Shown in pieces: positions 52,630-61,600 of a stretch of DNA of 64,000 nucleotides. This DNA comes from Galaxea fascicularis (taxonomy: Eukaryota; Cnidaria; Anthozoa; Scleractinia; Euphylliidae), in the NCBI GenBank assembly GCA_948470475.1, contig OX419338.1:35528095-35592094 (forward strand), in the 5' to 3' direction. Position 1 is the first letter of the stretch, and each line of letters starts with the position of its first letter. Made by a program: the position numbers and the translations under genes. The notes beneath the pieces were generated by a model. The model made no database searches. It was not told the DNA's origin and worked only from the letters and a program-made list of their open reading frames with translations.

Positions 52630-55600
52630 GAAACAACAGCCTTGGCGTCTGGACAACACTGCTTATTTTTAGTTGGCAGACGGAGGCTTGTAGCTTGTAG
52701 CTTAGCTTTTCTTTCATAGCTCCACTGTAAGATATTCGGCTATAACTTTAAGTAGGCCAACTGCAAAATATTTTTACCTTTCGTAAAACATTCAGAAAAA
52801 CGATTTACACTTGACGAACAGGGCGAATAAACATGTTGTTATCATTTGAAGGTGATACCAGTTGCAGTTGGACAAGAAGTGGATCCTGATAGCGAACCAC
52901 TTCCATCCGTCATTACTGACCCGGTTCCAGAAGAAGGCAAACCGGACAAACTTGTCAGCAAGATCATGGCTCAAGTTTTTGTTGGTAAGTTAGACTGAGG
53001 CGAAAACGATCTCGAGTGTGAAAAATCAACATGAAATGCTAAATGCTTCTGGAACGAATAGGTATGGGATGTGACTACGAGACTTGATTTAATCACGCGT
53101 GGTTACTAGTGATCGAGTATTCTACAAGATGGGCTGACTGAAAGTGCAAAATACAGAAAATGCAAATAATACTGCTTGAAGTGGAGTGGTCACGAAATTG
53201 ACACTATTCTTCGGCAGCATTTTTGACCAAAGGCACTGTTTCCTTAACTTTAATCTAATCCTTCTCTCTGCTCATGTTCCTCTGTGAAATACAAACTAAT
53301 TTGTTCTTGAAAGCTCTATCAGATGGTGTTTTTCATACTTAGACCTATTCAGTCGAATCAGATTTCAGTGTACGCCCCCGTCCCCCATAGTTTCTAGAAT
53401 GGGAAATTAATATACCTGGCAAACTCTCTGCCACTAACCAGTCGTCGCAGCTTCTGTGTTGTTATTTTTAGTATCAATATGACTTGCTCTAATTTACTTC
53501 CCATGACAATGATCTTTTCTCCTGTCCCTCTCTGTTCTCCATCCGTTGCCGTAGATCCGTGCAGTTTCACCGAGTGTGCGTTCTACGCTACGTGCATCTT
53601 TCAACGGAGAGACGGGACTGCGCGGTGTGAATGTTCTGATCTGTGTCCGACAGCTTTCTCTCCTGTGTGTGGCTCTAACTTAAGAACTTACTGGAACAAA
53701 TGTTTTCTCAAGCGAGAGGCTTGTTTCATGAAGCAGAACACTTCTGTCTCATCTATAGGGCCTTGTAGTAAGTTTTGCCGTCCATCATGCTTGCCGATCT
53801 TTTCTTTCTATAACTACTTTTTTAAAGGGAAACTAAGCACTAATACAAATACCCTTTGCTTACATCTACGATGCAGCTTTCAGGCTATATGTGTCATAAA
53901 GTGTTGGCTCACACCTTGGTTCTCTCAATGATGTTTAATTTGAATCTCACACAACGTAGATACGTTAAAAGTGTTGTACGACTCAACTCACTTCATCTTG
54001 ATTTTCCTTATCCTTTCACCCACGAAGTTTCGGAAAGTCAAACAGTCGTGGACCCACTTTTCGCACAGTTTTTGAATTTTTGATTCTTGGCATGCATTTG
54101 TTAACTATTAACAAATCAAGACTTAGGCAGTCGGTATTTAATGTAAAAGAAGATTGCATTCTGCAATTACCTCACTTAAATTTTTGTCTTCGCTTTCCTG
54201 ATAGTGTTTCTTGTTGCATTTTCTTTACTTTCTCTTATCTCTATCCTCTACTCTTTACCACATTAAAGATCTAAGTCCTTGCTCTCGAGTCACGTGTCCA
54301 TTCTACGGTATTTGCCGATTTAAGAAGGGTGGAACGCGCTACTGCGCATGCCCAAATTCCTGTGTCGAGGTTTACAGGCCTGTGTGCGGCAGTAATGGAA
54401 AGTCTTACTTCAGCGAGTGTTTTCTTCAAAGTTATGCCTGTCGTCTGCGTAAGAAAATTACTGTGAAGTACAGTGGACACTGCAGTAAGTCTTTTTGTCT
54501 TTTCCACTTTCTTCTTTGCTTGCTGAAACTTACTTGGTTCACTTAACCCTACATAGTTATCATCACCGAGCAAACGGTTGTTGCAATTGGCGTGACACTC
54601 ATACTAATGATCTGGATTACGTCCTCCACAATAACCTCAAAACTTCTCTCGTAAATGACAACAGGGCGATTTTAAGGTTCACACAGCAACTTTACTCTTA
54701 CGTTGTTATTAGAGATTAGAGGAAAGGATAACTTAAAAAAGATGTCCTGACATTTCACTTTATTATTATGCGTAATATATTGTGCTTAACACGAATTTGA
54801 ACCGGCGCGGTGTGCCATTTGTTGATTTGAAACATAAGCTGACGTTTGATTCTCGTGTGTTTTGCAGATGCGTGCCAGAACATCAGTTGTGACTATCATG
54901 CCAAGTGTTATGCGCTACCCAATGACACAGCTGTATGTAAGTGTGTGGATGACTGTTCCTCGGAGCCCGTTAATCCAGTTTGCGGAAGTGACATGGTGAC
55001 TTATCCAAATGAATGTGCTTTGAAGGCAAAAGCTTGTAAGGAGAAGAAAATGACCACGGTGAAATCCACAGGAATTTGTCGTAAGTCCGGAAATGTAGAA
55101 GCAGAAAGAAATCTATGAAACACGTCCGTGTTAGTTAGGTTTATTAGCGTTAATGTTCATTGAAAAAAACGAAGTATGTTCCTCTATAAGGTATGTGATG
55201 GGCTTCTGGTTTTATAGCAGTAGATTCGAATAGAGCGTTTTCACATGACGCCACGGCGGCCATGTCGGTATACCAAACCAAATAAACAGCGGCCACATTG
55301 GCGTACCAGTCTAATCCTCTAGGAATTGAACTTTATTCTTATGCAAACACTTTCTTTGGTTCATAAAACCAATATGGCCGCTGGTCACGTGTGTGAAAAC
55401 GCTCTTGATGTGTAACAGCAGGGTTGTCAAAAAGATTTTAAGTAGAAGGAGAGTCTAGGAATGAAGACGGTACCGAGGGGGTAACAAAACCATTCCCCCC
55501 CCCCCCCCTACATTATCTCTTTTTACCGGCACATCGTAGCCGGCGAAACTAAGAAAGTAACCGGCGATATCGCAGGTCGCAGGCTCTTTTTGATAACTCT

Positions 55601-58600
55601 ATAACAGTTTATTTACAACTCTTGGTTAAATTTCTCGTGGTGTTTGTTCACTACACATTCTCTTTGCAGAGAAAGCTGTTGATCTCGCCTTTGTTATTGG
55701 TGCCTCCAGACCTAAAGCTGCCGCCAACTTTGCAAGGATGGTAACAGTACTAAAGAAAATCGTGGATGCGTACGAAGTGTCGCCCAACAAAACGCTACTC
55801 GCTCTGGTAGACTACAACGGCCCAGCCAATACTAGGGTCTATTTTGGAGATAAGTATACGAAAGAGGAATTTAAAAGCACTGCAGAAAATATTCCTGGCC
55901 CTGCGTCTAGACCAGGGTCACTTAGCGGTGCTTTGAAAAAAGTGCGCGAGGACGTGTTTGTAGCACGGCGAGGTGAACGACCATTTGCGGAGGATATCCT
56001 CGTTGTGTTTATTGAAGGGGAATTCGACGAAAGCTCACTAGAGCTTAAAAACGAGGTCAGCAAGTTAAGAGCGAAGCCGGTCAAGGTCATTCCTGTTGTT
56101 ATTATGGATAAAGGGGATACACCTGACATGGTTAAGATCGATGGCATTGCATCAGGAATTAACCTTCCGGTGACATGTGAACCCACAGAAGAGGAGGAAG
56201 TAGGGGGAAAAGTACCTATCATAGCTAGTCAAGGTTGGTTCACCATTTATCTTTGATGATAGGTGATACATGGTAAGGTAATCTGTGATGAGAATACATA
56301 ACTAAAGCTGATGTTCGGTTTTCTGGTAGGCATTCGACTTACTATTACTGATTAGATATAAGTTGAGTTTAATATATATCTTTGGCATATTATTATTCCG
56401 CCAACTTTCGTCAATTTCAACAGAGTACCACAATTGCGCAGAAGTGGAAGAAGCGGGTTATTCAACTGATGGTCATTACTTTGTTCACGTGACGGAAAGA
56501 TGTAAAGATCCGATCAGAGTGTACTGTCACAATATGGACTCTGGTAGGCCTAAAGAGTATATTACACTGGAGTATGGTGCCGCAAACAACTTCGCTGTTA
56601 TTTACCAGGAGCGGCTACAGGACAGGTTTAGCTGCAGTGGGCCTGCGCGAATAGAGATGTACGCTGAACGGGGGGCTACGAATTTCACTAAAGTGGGAAT
56701 AGATCTTCTCGCCATGAAACTTGTGAGCGATGATTTCACCTTTGCGCAGACAGGAGAGGGAAAAGATGTTGACTATGGCACTGCGGGAGACTGCTATTCG
56801 CTTAACCCGGGTAAATGTAGGAAGGGGTCTTTCAAAGTTGATTTGCGCGGGACGAGGTTGCGGGTTCGGGACGATGTGACCTGGTCCCTCCAGGGATTCC
56901 CAAAGGGTTTGCAGATTCAGGATTACAGTAGGTCCGATGACGGGGCTGTGGTGTCTGCCAAGTGTGGAGGTTGGTGTGGTCGATGTAAACCAACCAGGGG
57001 AGCCATTGCCGTGGAGTCTATATGTTCAAATCCAGCAGGTATGTGCCTTCGTTATTGAGGTTTACTCGCTATTTTGGCACGTTTGTCACCATATATCACC
57101 ACATATAACAACAACCAATATTGTGTTACCGTGGATACTTTTCAAGATCTCAGGAGAGACGGTAAGTGGGGTAGTGGCTTATAGCATAGGTGAGTACTGA
57201 CGCCCACTTGTTTGAACTTTATCGCAGGAAATTCATGGATTTTTAGTAACTTTTTAGATTTGATTTTACCCGGAGAATGGGTTAGCAAATCGCACTTAAA
57301 TTAACAAAGCCAATATCAGGTTTAACCTTACCCAACAATTATTTCCTCTTTTGTTTTAGCTTGTCCATTCCCCATGGATGTTGTATTCGCCTTGGACTCT
57401 TCCTACGGATTGAAACCGTCGGACTTTGAGCAACAGAAGGGTTTTATTATCACTATGATAGATGGCTTTACAATTTCGGACTCCAAAACACACGTTGGCC
57501 TCATCACTGTCTCGGAGACTGCTAGGAAGAATAAGGAACTCACTGAAAACAATCAGCTAGAAACACTGAAAGATACGGTGAACAAGCTGCAAACCGAGGA
57601 AGTTCCACCCTCAGCTCCGACGAGAAGGCTCAGAGACATGAGTCGAAAGGCTTTTGAAATATTTAAGAGCGGAGGAAGAAGCGGGGTAAGAGAGTTGATT
57701 CCTCATCTTTTTCTTCTGTTTTTTGTCATTATGAACCGGGATAAGACCGCTGGAGGTCGAAACCGAGTGTTGTTAAGAGTAGGGGAGCTGACTGGAACAA
57801 TACATACATATCTTTTATTTTATACCATGCCGAAGAAAATACCGCCAATCAGAATGCAGGAAAACCTTTGTATTCGTCGGTATTCCATCGAACCTTCTAA
57901 TCGTGTATCACATTGATTGTGTAGGGCTATGTATTTCTATGACATGGTATAAAGTAGTTAAGCAAAGACTTACGGTGATGTCAACAAAGAAAACATAAGT
58001 GAGGAATATTCCATCCTGATGTGCCTCACAGCATGGTATATAATATTGTGGGGTGAGGTGGGGTGGTTAGGCCACCATTAGGGTCCTACCCAATCCTCAG
58101 CTCTATGACACTTCACCAGTGGCACCTGTCCTTACTAGAGGGAAGTTTGGCTGCTGCGACCTAACCTTGGCCCAAGAGAGTTTTCTTACAAGCTGCATCG
58201 ATCGTTTGACAGGACTTAGGCAGGACACTTATATTAGTACGCTTTATAACAGAGGGTGTCCCTATTGATTTTTGCGAAAACAATGTTTTGAAAGTAGAAT
58301 GTGTCTTAAGAGGTGGTCAAATCGCAAAGAGACAAGCCTTTTAGTTTCCCTTACTTGATGACTATCTTCTGAAATTGTCAGTTTCCGCCTTTAAGGCGCA
58401 AGTAAACGAGATCGTGTTTTTCTTTATTAGGTTCCCCAATCTTTTATTGTAATTATTGTCGGTAACATCACAGAGGATCTACAGACAGCTGTTGCTCCAC
58501 TGAAAACCAGAGGAATACAGGTATTCGTTCTCGCCGTTGGTGTGGACACGCCCTTTTCTCGCCATGTTGCTCTTGCCAGTTCAAGAGATCACGTTCACAC

Positions 58601-61600
58601 AGTAAACTCGGCGGAAGAACTTGTTTCTTTGAGCGCCACACTTGTTAAGGACACTTGTAAAGGTAAGATGTTAAAAGGTCAGGACTGCGGAATAGTATCG
58701 AGACAATCTCGTTGGTGGTCAAGATTCAGCGTAGATGTATGAAAATCGTACGGAAATTTAAGTTATGCAAATCCGAAAACACTGCCTCTTTAGCACAATG
58801 ATGTGTTGCTATCAGAAGTAAACTTTTTCTCAATTTATTGTGGCATTATGCAATTTGAAGAGTTACTAATTCCACCTGACCGTCTGATCTTAACGACCAT
58901 GCGACCTAGATTACACAGCCATAAACCTTAAAAATACGTTAAAAAATACCTCAGTGAGTTTAGGAGAGTCATATTTGTTTTATTGTAGACCCTTGTGCCA
59001 AGAGGGATTGTGAGTATTACGCTCGTTGCAAGGCAATTGATTACAGAGACCCTGAGTGCGTATGTCCAAAGATGAGCGACTGTTCACCCACTAAAAATGA
59101 AGTATGCGGCAGTGATGGTAAAACATATTACAATGACTGTGCTTTAAGAGTGGAAGCTTGTGCCAAAGGAGAGGAGATTACTGTCACTAACCTTGGGCCA
59201 TGTGGTAGGTCATCAGCGGATGTTCGTAAGTTGTATTTCTTACCACTCCGTTTTGGAATACTCGGAGCACTCTTTGCCTTACTATGCTCTACAATCATTT
59301 AGGATCATCTGCGCTCACTGAACCCAGAGCCAGCCTTTGATACGTGATTTTAAAATAGTTCTAGCCCTTCAGCTCTCTTTATTTCTTTGTTTGAAGGTTT
59401 ATGCGCCGGAGTGGAGTGTAAGGAGCATGCTCGTTGTGAGGTGAAGGATGGCAAGGCTCAGTGTTTGTGTAAGGATGTCAGGGAGTGTCCTCAAATATCT
59501 GCGCCTGTGTGCGGGTACGACAACAAAACGTATATAAACCAATGTTATCTGGATGTGACAAATTGTTTGGTGAATGATACCATTGATGAGGAAACACCTG
59601 GAAAGTGTGGTAAGTCATACTTCTTACTAACCGAGTTCGAGGTCCGTACTGTAAGTTACGGACCGAGTTTTTTTCCCGTTCGCTTATGGCCTAAGCGTGA
59701 AGCGCGCGGGCCATAAATCAACGGGAAAAAACGAGGATTCGTAACTTACAGTACGGACCGAGAAAAGGAGGCTAGTAAGATATTTATTATATCTCTGAGG
59801 TTAATCAGGCGCGGAGAAAAGGAACTCTCAAATTCAGCGGGCCGTACAGTGAAGTACGGCCCGCTAAATTGACCAATCACAGCGCGCGTACTAACTGAGA
59901 GATATAATAAAGAGGCATATTTTCGTGTTATTTTCATGCTCTCGGACGTTTGAAGAAAACAGCACGAGATCTTTCTTAAACGTTCATATTTCAAATGCGA
60001 GTAATATGAAGTATGAGTAGTATGAAGTCTAGGTAAGGAAACTATTTTCGCTCTCTCCATGTTTAGTAATTAGGGTTGTTGGGATGTTTTCACACCTCAG
60101 CACGTATAGTTATAAGCGACGTACCTAAAACAAGCTTTACAGCAATAGGAAGAATATTTCTCTGTTAATAGCCTGGTACTTATTCGCTCTTTCTGATATA
60201 CTTCAAGTAAAACATGTCTCAGTCCTCGAAGAGGCTTGGTAGAAATAGTCTCACACAGTGGTTATAAATGGTCTTTCAGATCCTTGCGCCGATGTCACGT
60301 GTAAGGAACCTAAAAAATGTGTGGCTGACTCTCAAGGTAATCCTCGATGCGCATGCCCCGATGAAAGGGATTGTCCAACGACTGTTAACACTGTTTGTGG
60401 CAGCGATGGCAAAACGTACCTAAACGACTGTGTCATGAAGGCAAAGGCTTGTGAGAAAGAGATGCCTGTTTACGTCGTCATGGATGGCTATTGTGGTAAG
60501 TAGTGCGCTGTGCATGCCATTATGCAAAACTTCCTGAAAACTGAACCGTTGCCAGTCATGCATCTCTCATTTTGAAAAAACGCAAGTGACACGGACAGGG
60601 AATTGCAACATTTTTTCGTCTGTCAGTTTTTGGCGTTGCTGATTCCAGGAGAAATGCGGAGCGTCGGTCACGCATGAACCCAATAAATGGCCAATCTCGT
60701 CCACAGTGACACAGTAACTGATTTTACTGGTTCGATCTGATTCTGTTGGAAAATTTAGATTTTTTTCATTCCACCCTAGCCCTTGTGGCATTTGAATCTG
60801 ACTGGACTTCACCAATGTTTAACTTTATACCCTCTCAGCTATTGTTGCTGTATTATTTTTTTGTTCCTTCAGGTCCGTGTGACCTCGCTAAAGGCTGTAC
60901 AAACAACGCCGCTTGCACAGGAAACTTTGATGGCTCGATCACGTGCAAGTGTCGCACAGCAGACGAGTGTCCAAGTGACGGTGACGGTGTGTGTGGCTCA
61001 GACGGACAGACGTACACTAACAAATGTCTGTTAGATGTCACGGCTTGCGCCAATAGTACAGAAATACAAGTGAATCATACGGGACCTTGCGGTAGGATAT
61101 TTAGGATTGTAATATCTCTTCATTTTTGGTGCATTCTGATTAGCTGAGACCAAGAGATTACCTTGATAATCTCTTACTGAGACCTGTTTGAAGATAAACG
61201 GTTTTTCAAAGGAGTCAGTTCGTAAATGAGCAAGCAACAAACCACCAATGTCCGCAATGACGAGTTTGCAATTAGTTCCCATGAACGAGGCTTAAAAAAA
61301 AAAAAATAATTACGTAATTGACCACTCCCCTAGAGGGGCTCTTCAGGGACAATGAAACAAATAATACAAATGAACACAACAGACTTAAGAATCCCAATTG
61401 GTGGGACGCAGACCAGTTGGCTATTTACAAGGATGACCGAGGAACCAGGCACGAACTCAGAACAACACCTAGTGGCCAGAGCGGGATTTGAACCCGGGTC
61501 AACGCATTGAAATCCGGCGCCCTAAACCACTCGGCCATCCTGCCTTAAACTGACTAGGTTTCTGGTAGGAGATAATTTCGCGCGACCGCGTGTGTCGTGT

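Noticed and set aside
52444..52717. Poly-Asn/poly-Ile ORFs on both strands
   Set aside because: Translation of an uninterrupted ATT microsatellite.
61470..61548. Candidate tRNA-Leu gene on the minus strand (also near 46800-46882)
   Set aside because: Only the A and B boxes and part of the body are tRNA-like; a SINE body follows and a related copy exists in the window, so a SINE is the better call.
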